From: Filimonas zeae
GTDB taxonomy: Bacteria; Bacteroidota; Bacteroidia; Chitinophagales; Chitinophagaceae
Direction of reading: 5' to 3'
NCBI RefSeq assembly: GCF_014641615.1
Contig: NZ_BMIB01000001.1
Location: 1,426,769 to 1,490,768 of the forward strand
Length of the DNA stretch: 64,000 nucleotides
How positions within the stretch are numbered: position 1 is the first letter of the stretch; every line of letters starts with the position of its first letter. The translations under genes were made by a program, and so were the position numbers. Shown here one piece after another: positions 18,603-28,355 of the stretch. A model generated the notes under the pieces. It searched no databases. It saw only the letters and a program-made list of their open reading frames with translations, and was not told the DNA's origin.

Positions 18603-19823
18603 ATGGCACAAGCAAGAATTACATACCTGTTTCTGCGTCATTTTCACCGGGATATTACGCCTGCGGAAAAGGATGAACTGCAGCAACTGATTGCCACCCA
18701 ATGTTCTGATGAAGAGCTGGGGGCGCTGATGGAGCAGGCGTACCATGAATTTGAACCGGCGCAGGCGGTGTTTTCTCCGGAAGCCGGCACGGCGCTATGG
18801 CAGGGCATACGGCAGCAAATGGCGGCAGAGGCAGCGGTAGTGCCGTTAACAAGGGGGAGACGGGCTACCACGTGGGTATGGGCTGCTGCTGTGTTGCTGC
18901 TGTGCCTGGGGGGCGTGTGGCTGTGGCTGGCAGGCGATGAAAAGCAGCCGGTGCCGCTGGCAGTACAGCAAACTATTGTACCTGGTTACAGCAGGGCTAC
19001 CCTTACACTGGCCGATGGCCAGGTGGTGGTATTGGACAGTACGCAAACTGCTGATACGCTGGCGCAACAGCAGGGTGTAACTGTAATAAACCTGAACAGC
19101 GATAAAATAGCTTACAACGATAACGGAGCTGCAACGCCTGTTAATGCTTATAATATTCTTACCACGCCACGTGGCGGTCAATACCAGGTAATACTACCTG
19201 ATGGCTCGGAGGTGTATCTGAATGCCGCATCTTCTATCCGTTTTCCGGTACGTTTTAGCGGTAACGAAAGAAAAGTGGAACTGAAAGGAGAAGCCTGGTT
19301 TCAGGTAGCCCCTAACGCAGCCATGCCATTTAAAGTGCAGGTGGCAGCAAACGGTGGTACTATGAGTGTGGAGGTGTTGGGTACAGCGTTTAATATTATG
19401 GCGTATGATGAGGAGCAACAGGTACAGGCCACCTTACTGGAGGGTAGCGTACGGGTAAGTGCCGCTACCACAGCGGGCCGTTTACAGGCGGTGATGCCGC
19501 AGGTGGGGTACCAGGCACAGTGGGGTAGGGAGGCGCAGGCGCTGAAAGTGGTGAAGGCTGATGTGCAGCAGGTAATGGCCTGGAAGAACGGCATGTTTTT
19601 CTTTAACCGGATGGATATACGTACGGTAATGCGGCAGCTGGCACGCTGGTATGATATAAAGGTGGAATATGCATCGGAGCTGAAAGGGCAGGATTTTGAA
19701 GGGCAGCTGCCCCGCAGTGCGCCGGTAGCCAGGGTGCTGAAAATGCTGGAAGGTACCGGAGCCGTACGTTTTAAAACCAACAACAAAACTATCATTGTAA
19801 TACCCCAAAAACAAACCCCGTAA
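18603..19823 (+). CDS. FecR family anti-sigma factor
   Basis: This 406-residue protein has an N-terminal helical sigma-binding domain (YLFLRHFHRDITPAEKDELQ), one membrane span (WVWAAAVLLLCLGGVWLWLA, about residues 91-110) and a periplasmic FecR domain with TPRGGQYQVILPDGSEVYLN and RFSGNERKVELKGEAWFQV. The C-terminal DUF4974 segment (FFNRMDIRTVMRQLARWYDI) ends with FKTNNKTIIVIP. It should hold the adjacent ECF sigma inactive and receive a signal from the STN domain of the downstream SusC protein. Confidence 0.95.
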   Translation: MAQARITYLFLRHFHRDITPAEKDELQQLIATQCSDEELGALMEQAYHEFEPAQAVFSPEAGTALWQGIRQQMAAEAAVVPLTRGRRATTWVWAAAVLLLCLGGVWLWLAGDEKQPVPLAVQQTIVPGYSRATLTLADGQVVVLDSTQTADTLAQQQGVTVINLNSDKIAYNDNGAATPVNAYNILTTPRGGQYQVILPDGSEVYLNAASSIRFPVRFSGNERKVELKGEAWFQVAPNAAMPFKVQVAANGGTMSVEVLGTAFNIMAYDEEQQVQATLLEGSVRVSAATTAGRLQAVMPQVGYQAQWGREAQALKVVKADVQQVMAWKNGMFFFNRMDIRTVMRQLARWYDIKVEYASELKGQDFEGQLPRSAPVARVLKMLEGTGAVRFKTNNKTIIVIPQKQTP

Positions 19824-19972
19824 CAGCATGACATTATCAGCGTACTAAAACTAACTCAGGCGTCTGTAAACAAAAACAGGAGCGCGGGCAAGGCACTCCT
19901 GAAACCGTTAAGGGCGTAGCATGTACTATCGGCAAGACAGCTTATTACTTCATCCAAAACTAATTCAAAAGT

Positions 19973-22900
19973 ATGCATTTGCGCTTACGCGGCAAAGCCA
20001 TGCGTGGCTGGCCGCAACCGGACCTGTTTCCGTATAAACTCTTTTTGCTTATGAGACTTACGGTGTATTTATTACTGGTATTTACCCTGCCTGCTGTTGC
20101 ACGTACCGATGCGCAGCAGGTAACCCTGCACGTTAAGGAGGAAAGCCTGCGCGAGGTGTTCAAACAGATACGCGCACAAACCGGCTATTCCTTTATGTGT
20201 ACCTCGCAGATGCTGGATGATGCGCTGCCGGTGCAGCTTCAGGTTAAAAACCTGCCGTTGCCACAGGCGTTGGAAAAACTGTTCAGCAATCAGCCACTGC
20301 AATATGATATTGTAGATAAGGTGGTGGTGGTGCGTTATAAAATAGCCCCGCCCGAAGTAGCTTACGAACCGCCGCCCGATAGAGATATTGACGGTGTGGT
20401 AATAGACGAAAAGAATAACGACCCGCTTACCGGTGCTGGTGTAACTATAAAAGGCACCGGGCGTGGTGCTGTTACGGATAAGTATGGCCGTTTTGTTTTA
20501 CGCAATGTACAGCCTGATGCCGTGCTGGTAGTGAGCTTTGTGGGCTATGAAACCCGCGAAGTAAAGCCGGTAAAAGGCGGTAAGCTTACTATTTCATTGA
20601 AGGTAACTGCCAGTACTATGACGGATATGGTGGTAACCGGCCTTTTTAACCGGCCCAAAGAAAACTTTACCGGTGCGGCCAGCAGCTTTACCAATGATGA
20701 TTTGAAAAAGGTATCGGGTATCAGTTTGTTGAATGCCATATCAGCCCTCGATCCTTCTTTTCAGCTGGTGGAGAATAACCTCCTGGGGTCAAATCCCAAT
20801 GTAATGGCAAACGTGGTATTGAGAGGCGGCAACAGCCTGGAAGATATCAGCCAGACAGCTAAAACCAATCTGTTTAACTACAACAATAACCCCAATGTGC
20901 CGCTGTTTATACTGGATGGTTTTGAAGTAAACCTGCAACGTATAAATGATCTGGATATGAACCGGGTGGCCAAAGTGGATATATTAAAAGATGCGGCGGC
21001 TACTTCTATTTACGGTTCACGCGCTGCGAATGGGGTAATTGTTATTGAAACCCTGCGTCCGCAGAGTGGAAGGCTACGTGTTACCTATAACACCAATATG
21101 GTACTGGAAATGCCCGATTTGCGCGCTTACGATATTCTGAATGCGCGTGAAAAGCTGAACCTGGAAAAAGCAGCCGGTTTTTATGATAAGGAAACAGAGG
21201 GTAACCCTACCGCTTATCAGGATTTACAGGTGTATTATAATACCCGCCTGCGTGCTGTTAACAGTGGTGTAAATACTTACTGGATGTCGCAGCCATTGCG
21301 TACCTCCTTTGCCCAGCGGCACAACCTGTATGTGGAAGGAGGCAATAATGAAATGCTGTATGGTATTACCGCCAGCTACAATAAAGTAAATGGTGTAATG
21401 AAGGGTTCTGACAGGCGTACTACAGGCGCCAGCACCTTTTTATCGTACCGCGTAAAAAACTTTATGTTCCGTAACGAGCTGTCGCTCGGGTTTAATACAG
21501 CTAACAATTCCCCTTACGGCACATTTTCTCAATATGTGCGTTTAAATCCTTACCTGACCCCGTACGATAGTGCCGGTGCTATGAAGTATTATCTGGAAGA
21601 TATCAATACTACTACCAGGCCCTTTTTAAATCCGTTCAATCCGTTATACAATGCAACGCTGGCGCTGGTAGATCAGTCGCGCTATCTTAACCTGTCAAAC
21701 AACTTTTCCCTGCAATGGCAAACTACACAATGGCTGCGTATGAATGCGCAGGTAGCGGTACAACGCCAGAACGATGAGGCAGATGTGTTTTTGCCTGCAC
21801 AGCATACCAGCTTTGCCAATACACCTACGTTTCAGAAAGGAAGTTATACCAGATCACATGGCAGCAGTTCCTCGCTCGATGCTTCTGTTGCAGCGCACCT
21901 GAATCAGCATTTTGGTAAACACCTGTTTTTTGCTACCGTGAATGTAAACACACGCCAGTCGAAGTTTAATACAGAAACCGTAACTGCTATCGGCTTTCCC
22001 AATCCACGGCTGGATCAGTTTGTGCTTGGGGCCGGTTATGCGGCCAATACCAAACCCACCGGCACAGAAAACATTACCCGTATGGCAGGTTTTATTGCTA
22101 ACCTCAGCTATGCATATGATAACCGGTATCTGCTGGATGTATCGTATCGTCTGGATGGCTCTTCCCAGTTTGGCAGCAACCGCCGTGCGGCTCCGTTCTG
22201 GTCGGCCGGTATTGGCTGGAACCTGCATAAGGAAGCGTTTTTTCATGCGCCGGATTACATAAGCAGGTTTAAAGTACGGTATTCTTACGGCAGCACCGGC
22301 TCGCAGAACTTTTCTGCCTTCCAGGGTATCAGTACCAGCACCTATTATACCCAGCAGGAATACAGAGGGGTAGTGTCTACCTATCTTATGGCTTATGGCA
22401 ACCCCAATCTTGCGTGGCAAAAAACAGTTAAAAGCAATATAGGAGCCGACCTTACGCTGTTTAAGCGGCTGGATGTTACCGCCAACTATTTTGTAGAAAA
22501 AACGGCAGGCAGTATTGCCAGCATTTCCACACCGCCTTCGGTAGGTTTCAGTTCCTATATGGAAAATACGGGTGACCTGGAATCCAGAGGCTGGGAACTG
22601 GCTACGCGGTTGAACCTGCTGAACAAACGTAACAGCCGCGATAACTGGTCGGTATTCGTGAATGTGTTTTCTACCCGTAACAGAATTACGCGTATATCCA
22701 ATACCATTGATGCGCTGAACAAACGTAACGCTTCTCTCTATGCCACACAACCATTGCCTAAGTATGCAGAAGGGCAGTCTACCACGGTAATATGGACGGT
22801 ACCATCCCTGGGTATTGACCCTGCCACGGGGGAGGAAATTTTTGTAAAACGCAACGGACAGCTTACCAATAAATACGATCCTTTAGACCAAACAATAGCA

Positions 22901-23380
22901 GGTGATACCCGGGCCAACGTGGAAGGTACTATGGGTACCAACTTTGAGTTGAGGGGAATAGGCCTGAATGTGTTTTTCCGCTACCGCATAGGTGGGCAGG
23001 CTTTTAACCAAACGCTGATTGACCGCGTGGAAAATATAGATGTAGCCAATAACAACGTAGACAGGCGTGTATCAGAAGCGCGCTGGATGAAGCCGGGCGA
23101 TCATACCTTTTTTAAAGGCATTACCACCCCCGATGGTATTGCTACCGGTAACACGTTTGCCTCCAGCCGGTTTGTACAGAATGATAACCTGCTCAGCTGC
23201 GAAAGTCTTTCCTTATACTATCGTTTTACCGATCGTTTAAACAAAAGGCTGCATGTGCAGAATACCCGTGTTAGTTTTTATATGAGAGAGCTGTTCCGCT
23301 TTTCTTCTATAAAAAGAGAGCGCGGTATAGATTATCCTTTCAGCCAATCGTTTACCCTGCAACTGCAGACTACTTTTTAA
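19973..23380 (+). CDS. SusC/RagA TonB-linked transporter with N-terminal STN signalling domain
   Basis: This 1135-residue outer-membrane transporter has a long leader (RLTVYLLLVFTLPAVARTDA), an STN domain (LREVFKQIRAQTGYSFMCTS to YDIVDKVVVVRYK, about residues 45-125), a carboxypeptidase-regulatory-like domain (GVVIDEKNNDPLTGAGVTIK), a plug with KVDILKDAAATSIYGSRAANG and a barrel ending in Phe (LQLQTTF). The STN domain contacts the FecR protein encoded upstream, so substrate arrival probably switches on the locus. In-frame ATGs at 20000 and 20051 are alternative starts; the long positively charged leader is common in Chitinophagaceae. Confidence 0.95.
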   Translation: MHLRLRGKAMRGWPQPDLFPYKLFLLMRLTVYLLLVFTLPAVARTDAQQVTLHVKEESLREVFKQIRAQTGYSFMCTSQMLDDALPVQLQVKNLPLPQALEKLFSNQPLQYDIVDKVVVVRYKIAPPEVAYEPPPDRDIDGVVIDEKNNDPLTGAGVTIKGTGRGAVTDKYGRFVLRNVQPDAVLVVSFVGYETREVKPVKGGKLTISLKVTASTMTDMVVTGLFNRPKENFTGAASSFTNDDLKKVSGISLLNAISALDPSFQLVENNLLGSNPNVMANVVLRGGNSLEDISQTAKTNLFNYNNNPNVPLFILDGFEVNLQRINDLDMNRVAKVDILKDAAATSIYGSRAANGVIVIETLRPQSGRLRVTYNTNMVLEMPDLRAYDILNAREKLNLEKAAGFYDKETEGNPTAYQDLQVYYNTRLRAVNSGVNTYWMSQPLRTSFAQRHNLYVEGGNNEMLYGITASYNKVNGVMKGSDRRTTGASTFLSYRVKNFMFRNELSLGFNTANNSPYGTFSQYVRLNPYLTPYDSAGAMKYYLEDINTTTRPFLNPFNPLYNATLALVDQSRYLNLSNNFSLQWQTTQWLRMNAQVAVQRQNDEADVFLPAQHTSFANTPTFQKGSYTRSHGSSSSLDASVAAHLNQHFGKHLFFATVNVNTRQSKFNTETVTAIGFPNPRLDQFVLGAGYAANTKPTGTENITRMAGFIANLSYAYDNRYLLDVSYRLDGSSQFGSNRRAAPFWSAGIGWNLHKEAFFHAPDYISRFKVRYSYGSTGSQNFSAFQGISTSTYYTQQEYRGVVSTYLMAYGNPNLAWQKTVKSNIGADLTLFKRLDVTANYFVEKTAGSIASISTPPSVGFSSYMENTGDLESRGWELATRLNLLNKRNSRDNWSVFVNVFSTRNRITRISNTIDALNKRNASLYATQPLPKYAEGQSTTVIWTVPSLGIDPATGEEIFVKRNGQLTNKYDPLDQTIAGDTRANVEGTMGTNFELRGIGLNVFFRYRIGGQAFNQTLIDRVENIDVANNNVDRRVSEARWMKPGDHTFFKGITTPDGIATGNTFASSRFVQNDNLLSCESLSLYYRFTDRLNKRLHVQNTRVSFYMRELFRFSSIKRERGIDYPFSQSFTLQLQTTF

Positions 23381-23398
23381 CCCATCAATTGAATTGAT

Positions 23399-24865
23399 AT
23401 GAAATGTATGATTCACTGTTGCCGCCTGTGTGTGTTGCTGTTGATACTGTGCTGCAGCTCGTGCCGCAAATGGCTGGATGTATCGCCTGAAACCCAGGTA
23501 AAGGAAAGCGATCAGTTTTCTACCAGGCAGGGTTTTGTGGATGCTTTATTTGGTGTATATCAGAAACTGACCTCTACCAGCGCTTACGGTGCCAGCCTCA
23601 GTTATGGCTTTCTGGATATTCTGGCCCAGCGCTACGATAATAAAGCTTCCACCACCAATCAGTATTATCAAACAGCCCGCTATAATTACCTGGCCGGTGG
23701 CGAAACCACTGCTATCTGGGGCCAGTTGTATGCTGCTATTGCCCAGTGTAATTTTATACTGGAGCATATAGAAGAACACCGCAATGTGCTTACCAGCCAG
23801 GAGTATGGTATTGTGAAAGGAGAGGCGTTGGGTATGCGTGCCTTTCTGCACTTTGAGTTGCTGCGCATGTATGCACCGGCTTATAAAGATGGAGTCAATG
23901 CCGGGGCAGTTGCTATACCTTATATGAACCGGTTTCAGGTAAAGCCACAGAACAGGCTTACTATGCAGGCCGTGCTGGAACTTTGTGAGGCAGATTTAAA
24001 AGCAGCTGAAACATTGCTGGCTGTATACCCGGGTATAGACCAGATTGCCGATAACCAGAATGCCACAGGCAGCGATCTGCTGCGTATGTACCGCCAGAAC
24101 CATCTGAACTTTTGGGCGGTAAAAGCGGTGCTGGCCAGAATGTACCTGTACAAAGGCAATAAGCCGCTGGCGCTGCAATATGCGAAAGAAGTGATTGACA
24201 GTAAGAAGTTTCGCTTTATAATCAATGCTTCGGAGCTGGATGTAGATCCTGCTTCTTTAAGCGCCAACCTTACGTTTACCATGGAGCATGTGTTTTCAGT
24301 ATATGTGAATGATATGAAAACCAATACCGACCTGCTGTTTAAGCCTGCACAGCCTGGTTTGCCTGACGGGAATGATTTGTTTATCGGCCGTGCCCGCCTC
24401 AACAACCTGTACGAGGTAAGCGTGCCGGGGTATATTACCGATATACGCAATCCGTTTGCTGTTAAAACACTCTGGAATCAGGTTGCTTTTAGTGCCGTGT
24501 ATACCAGAAAGTATTACGTGGAAAATACGCAGAATGTAAGGGCTTCACTGGTGCCGCTGATACGCCTTTCTGAAATGTATTATATAGCAGCAGAGGCTTC
24601 TGCAACTATTGCAGAAGGTATGGTATACCTGAATGCTGTGCGTACCGCCAGGCTGATTCCGGCGTTGGCGGAGCCACCCATTACTGCGCTGATGGATCTG
24701 GAGATTATGAAGGAATACCAGAAGGAGTTTTACGGAGAGGGCCAGGCATGGTTCTATTACAAACGGAAAAATATAAGCAATATACCGGAGGGCGTGGGTA
24801 ACCCTATGACGGATGCCAAATATACATTTCCGGTACCCGATGCTGAAATAGAATTTGGAAACTAA
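23399..24865 (+). CDS. SusD/RagB family lipoprotein
   Basis: This 488-residue lipoprotein has lipobox LILCCSSC, followed by RKWLDVSPETQVKESDQF, a common SusD start. TPR-like helices include GEALGMRAFLHFELLRMY and HLNFWAVKAVLARMYLYKGN, and the C-terminal part contains PLIRLSEMYYIAAEAS. It starts 18 bases after the SusC stop and forms the surface lid of that transporter. The C-terminus (FPVPDAEIEFGN) matches the usual SusD ending. Confidence 0.95.
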   Translation: MKCMIHCCRLCVLLLILCCSSCRKWLDVSPETQVKESDQFSTRQGFVDALFGVYQKLTSTSAYGASLSYGFLDILAQRYDNKASTTNQYYQTARYNYLAGGETTAIWGQLYAAIAQCNFILEHIEEHRNVLTSQEYGIVKGEALGMRAFLHFELLRMYAPAYKDGVNAGAVAIPYMNRFQVKPQNRLTMQAVLELCEADLKAAETLLAVYPGIDQIADNQNATGSDLLRMYRQNHLNFWAVKAVLARMYLYKGNKPLALQYAKEVIDSKKFRFIINASELDVDPASLSANLTFTMEHVFSVYVNDMKTNTDLLFKPAQPGLPDGNDLFIGRARLNNLYEVSVPGYITDIRNPFAVKTLWNQVAFSAVYTRKYYVENTQNVRASLVPLIRLSEMYYIAAEASATIAEGMVYLNAVRTARLIPALAEPPITALMDLEIMKEYQKEFYGEGQAWFYYKRKNISNIPEGVGNPMTDAKYTFPVPDAEIEFGN

Positions 24866-24880
24866 AACTAACTGCTTTTT

Positions 24881-25609
24881 ATGCAATCAAAACCAATATC
24901 GTTTCTGAGTATACTGCTTCCGCTGCTGGCCCTGCTGCATACAGGCTGCACAAAGGAGAAAGCACTGATGTATGAGGATGACCCGCGCGTGTATTTTAAA
25001 AAATACAATGTGGCGCACGACAGCGTTAATTATTCTTTTGCGGTGAAAGATCCGGCGCAGCTGGTGGATAGTGTATATCTGCAACTGCGTATCATGGGCA
25101 ATGCCCGGCCTTACGACCGGGAGATTAACATTCAGTTGTCTGATACATCTACCGCCCGCCAGGGGTATCATTTTGTACTGGGGCCGCAGATAATGCCTGC
25201 GGGGCAGTACGAAACAAAGATACCCGTATACCTCTATCGCAGGGCGGGACTGAAAGACAGTACAATAACGGCTGATTTTATTATCGGTGCTTCTAAAGAT
25301 TTTCAACCGGGCTATGATGATTTGCCCACCGTTGCGGTAACCAACCGGCTGCACTATAAAATAAGTATGGATGACAGGCTGGTGAAGCCCGAGCGGTGGG
25401 ATGGTATGCTGGCGCCTTATTTCGGTGCCTGGTCGCTGGTGAAGCTGAATTTTATGATAAGGGCTACCGGCAGGCTGGATTGGACGGTGCTGATTTATCC
25501 TAATGAGTTGAGTAACCTTTCGCAGTTATCACGGGAGGCGATGAGTATGTATGTGGCAGCCAACGGGCCGCTGATAGATGAGAATGGTGCAGTAGTGGAA
25601 TTTCCTTAA
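24881..25609 (+). CDS. DUF4843 lipoprotein
   Basis: This 242-residue lipoprotein has lipobox LLHTGC and the DUF4843 signature YEDDPRVYFKKYN near residue 27, then a beta-rich body with VYLQLRIMGNARPYDREINI. The family occurs almost only next to SusC/SusD pairs and is thought to be a surface accessory protein. It lies 15 bases after susD and 20 bases before the PKD-like gene, within the same operon. Ligand unknown. Confidence 0.88.
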   Translation: MQSKPISFLSILLPLLALLHTGCTKEKALMYEDDPRVYFKKYNVAHDSVNYSFAVKDPAQLVDSVYLQLRIMGNARPYDREINIQLSDTSTARQGYHFVLGPQIMPAGQYETKIPVYLYRRAGLKDSTITADFIIGASKDFQPGYDDLPTVAVTNRLHYKISMDDRLVKPERWDGMLAPYFGAWSLVKLNFMIRATGRLDWTVLIYPNELSNLSQLSREAMSMYVAANGPLIDENGAVVEFP

Positions 25610-25629
25610 CGCTTAAACAACTGAACAAC

Positions 25630-27132
25630 ATGAAAAATATTGCTATACAATGCAGGCTTGGGGTGTTGCTGTGTTTGCTGACGGCGGTGGCAGGCTGTTA
25701 TAAAGACAAAGGCAACTACGCTTACCAGGTTACTAATGCAGTACTGGTATCTGATACGCTTACAAGAGGTATTAAGGCTATTAATAAAGGAGATACGCTG
25801 GTGCTTACGCCGGCAGTATCGCAAACCATGGTTTCCGGAGATGCCAATCTCAGTTACGAATGGTCTTTTACCACACTTAATGGTGGCAGCACGCTGCGGC
25901 GTATACTGGCGCATACCAAACAGCTGAAAGCGGTAATGGACAGCAATTTTGTGCTGGGCTTCAGTTATGTGCTTACTTACAAGGTTACAGACAATAACAG
26001 CGGTGAAAGTGTGTTTCTGAAATACAATATTTCTATAGGTAATAAATATTCACAGGGCTGGATGTTGCTGGAAGATAAAGGTGGTACTACTGATTTTTCT
26101 ATGATTTTACCGGATGGTGAAGTGGTGCATGATGTATACAGCACGCTGAATGGCGTAGTGCTGGCGGATAAACCGGTACGCATGCAGATTTCTACCTTTC
26201 TGGTAAGTGATGGGGTGAATGAGGCTTCCCGTAAATTATACCTGTTGATGGAACATGGAGGGATGGAGATAGATTATACCAAAATGTCCAGGAGGTACGA
26301 TTACGGCGGCCTGTTTTATACTGCGCCTGCGGTAATACAACCTACCTATACTGGTTTTCCCTCTTCTGCCACCAGTATGGGCAGTGCAATTAATAATGGA
26401 AAGCTATATATTAATGCTGCCGGTCCCTTCCCCGGTATTAAAAAATGGGGCGGAGCCCTGGTAAGCCCGGAAAATAAGCTTAATTATGAGCTGGCTCCCT
26501 TTGTAATATCCGGCCCGGGCATCAATGGTAATGTGTACCCGGTGGTTGTATACGATAAAGTGGGCAAGCGTTTTTGCGGGGTAAGCGGCACCGGAGCTTC
26601 TCTGGACTCTTTTGCCAGAGGCGCCAGTACGCTGTTTGATATGAACCATACCGGCATGGACCTGATATACATGGATAATTCACCTGCCGGGCAGGCCAAT
26701 GCTTTTATGAAAGATGCAACAGGGCAGGTACAGTTCTGCCGCTTCCGTATGTCGTACACCGCAGTGGATTCTGTACTTACGCTGATGAAACAGCCGGTGA
26801 ACGATGCAGCTATTGCAGGCATGCATACAGCAGCCTCTTCTCTGATGAGCGATCATATATTTTATGGAACGGGTAACAAAGTATACCGGTATGAACCTGC
26901 TTCGAATACTACGGCTTTACAGTATAGTTTTCCCGCAAACGAGCAGGTAACTATTATCAAGTGCCCCATGCCGCTGGCCGATGCACCACAGGTGGCTGTG
27001 GTAACCTGGGATGGAACGCAAAGCCGGTTGTATCTGTTCTATATCAATGCTATGGGAGGTATTGATTCGTATAGTGTAGTATATGGTGGCTTTGGTAAGG
27101 TGGCAGATGCCGAATATAAATTCCGTTACTAA
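25630..27132 (+). CDS. PKD-like family lipoprotein
   Basis: This 500-residue lipoprotein has lipobox TAVAGC and the family start YKDKGNYAYQVTNAV. A PKD-like beta-sandwich (LSYEWSFTTLNGGS; SYVLTYKVTDNNSGESVFLKY) precedes a long C-terminal region resembling a beta-propeller (KVYRYEPASNTTALQYSFPA; AVVTWDGTQSRLYLFYINA). This gene type usually accompanies SusCD-DUF4843-TlpA clusters and is presumed to be a surface-exposed accessory. The substrate of such clusters is not established. Confidence 0.85.
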   Translation: MKNIAIQCRLGVLLCLLTAVAGCYKDKGNYAYQVTNAVLVSDTLTRGIKAINKGDTLVLTPAVSQTMVSGDANLSYEWSFTTLNGGSTLRRILAHTKQLKAVMDSNFVLGFSYVLTYKVTDNNSGESVFLKYNISIGNKYSQGWMLLEDKGGTTDFSMILPDGEVVHDVYSTLNGVVLADKPVRMQISTFLVSDGVNEASRKLYLLMEHGGMEIDYTKMSRRYDYGGLFYTAPAVIQPTYTGFPSSATSMGSAINNGKLYINAAGPFPGIKKWGGALVSPENKLNYELAPFVISGPGINGNVYPVVVYDKVGKRFCGVSGTGASLDSFARGASTLFDMNHTGMDLIYMDNSPAGQANAFMKDATGQVQFCRFRMSYTAVDSVLTLMKQPVNDAAIAGMHTAASSLMSDHIFYGTGNKVYRYEPASNTTALQYSFPANEQVTIIKCPMPLADAPQVAVVTWDGTQSRLYLFYINAMGGIDSYSVVYGGFGKVADAEYKFRY

Positions 27133-27151
27133 TTGTTTTAATTCTTTTCTC

Positions 27152-28249
27152 ATGTATCATAAGATTGTACTTTTTTTAGGCAGCAGTTGCCTGCTGGCTA
27201 TGAGTTATGCCCAACCCCGGCAAAAAGGCTTTGTGTTGAGCGGAACTACCAATGGAAAGGCTACCGGCCTGGCATACCTGGAAGACGCGGCAGAGCGTAA
27301 ATGGAAAGATTCCGTTGAAATACAGAACGGAGCATTTGTTTTCCGCACTAAACTGCCGCATACAGGTTTATACAACCTGCGCATAGAGGAGGGGGTAACG
27401 CAGGTGTTTGTGGAGAATACTGCTATGCAAATGGTAATTGATGTAAAAGAGTTGTACCGGCCAAAGGTGAAAGGTGCTGTTTCTGATAGTTTATACCGCG
27501 AGTTCTGGAAACGTTTTCTGGCGTACAATGAGGAAAACCTGGCACTGAACCAGCGCATCAATAAAATGATGCAGAAAAGCAAACCGGGGATGCCGGAGTA
27601 TATATTGGCGGAAGATTCAGCCAAAGTGCTGGAAGATCGCTTTCACATAATGCTGAAAAAGTTTATTACAGACTTTCCGGCCAGTGCGGTAGCAGCCTAT
27701 GCCATAGACGACCGGCTGATAAATTATGGCGATTATACCCGGGCAGCCATGTATTATAAACTGCTGCAACCAGCAGCGCAGCAATCGTACTACGGAACCC
27801 GCGTACAAAAAGCGCTGGCTATGGCGGCTAAAACTGCCATAGGTGCAACCGTGCGTATTGCACAGCCCGATACTGCCGGTAAACTGGTAAAGCTGCCTGC
27901 ATACACAGCTAAGTATACGCTTATAGATTTCTGGGCCAGCTGGTGTGGCCCCTGCCGCAGAGAAAACCCCAACGTGGTACAGGCATACAGGAAGTATCAT
28001 GATAAAGGCTTTGATATTATCAGCATATCGCTGGATGATAAAAAAGACGCCTGGATGAAGGCGATATATAAAGACAGCCTAACCTGGACGCATGTATCTG
28101 ATCTGAACGGCTGGAAAAATGCTGCTGCGCAGCAGTATGGCATACGGTCGGTACCCACAAGCGTACTGGTAGATAAAAACGGAAAGATTGTAGCGAAAGA
28201 CCTGCGGGGTGAGGCGCTGCATAAGGAGCTGGAGAAGTTACTGATGTAA
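27152..28249 (+). CDS. TlpA-type thiol:disulfide oxidoreductase with DUF4369 domain
   Basis: This 365-residue exported protein has a signal peptide ending AMSYAQ, an N-terminal DUF4369 domain (FVLSGTTNGKATGLAYLED) and a C-terminal thioredoxin fold with active site FWASWCGPCRREN near residue 258 and the cis-Pro segment SVPTSVLVDKNGKIV. It probably reduces or isomerises disulfides of exported proteins. The ATG at 27152 is chosen; upstream extension overlaps the preceding gene. It is the last gene of the sigma-regulated operon and ends at a terminator. Confidence 0.92.
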   Translation: MYHKIVLFLGSSCLLAMSYAQPRQKGFVLSGTTNGKATGLAYLEDAAERKWKDSVEIQNGAFVFRTKLPHTGLYNLRIEEGVTQVFVENTAMQMVIDVKELYRPKVKGAVSDSLYREFWKRFLAYNEENLALNQRINKMMQKSKPGMPEYILAEDSAKVLEDRFHIMLKKFITDFPASAVAAYAIDDRLINYGDYTRAAMYYKLLQPAAQQSYYGTRVQKALAMAAKTAIGATVRIAQPDTAGKLVKLPAYTAKYTLIDFWASWCGPCRRENPNVVQAYRKYHDKGFDIISISLDDKKDAWMKAIYKDSLTWTHVSDLNGWKNAAAQQYGIRSVPTSVLVDKNGKIVAKDLRGEALHKELEKLLM

Positions 28250-28257
28250 TTATTACA

Positions 28258-28282
28258 GAGGCTGTATCGGTTTTACAGCCTC
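28258..28282 (+). terminator. Terminator of the second SusCD operon
   Basis: A 9-bp stem GAGGCTGTA/TACAGCCTC with a 7-base loop starts 9 bases after the TlpA stop and is followed by TTGTTTTCC. It closes the plus-strand operon that begins with the sigma factor gene. Confidence 0.8.
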
Positions 28283-28355
28283 TTGTTTTCCTTTGCCGGC
28301 AGTGGCTTTGTAAATGCCTGTCTGCGCGCAACATCATCAATACGGCGTGCCATGT

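Noticed and set aside
21854..22750. Long open frame antisense to the second SusC gene, and similar antisense frames (for example 29185-29850 and 3593-4324)
   Set aside because: They lie opposite well-supported genes, read as low-quality protein, and are composition shadows.
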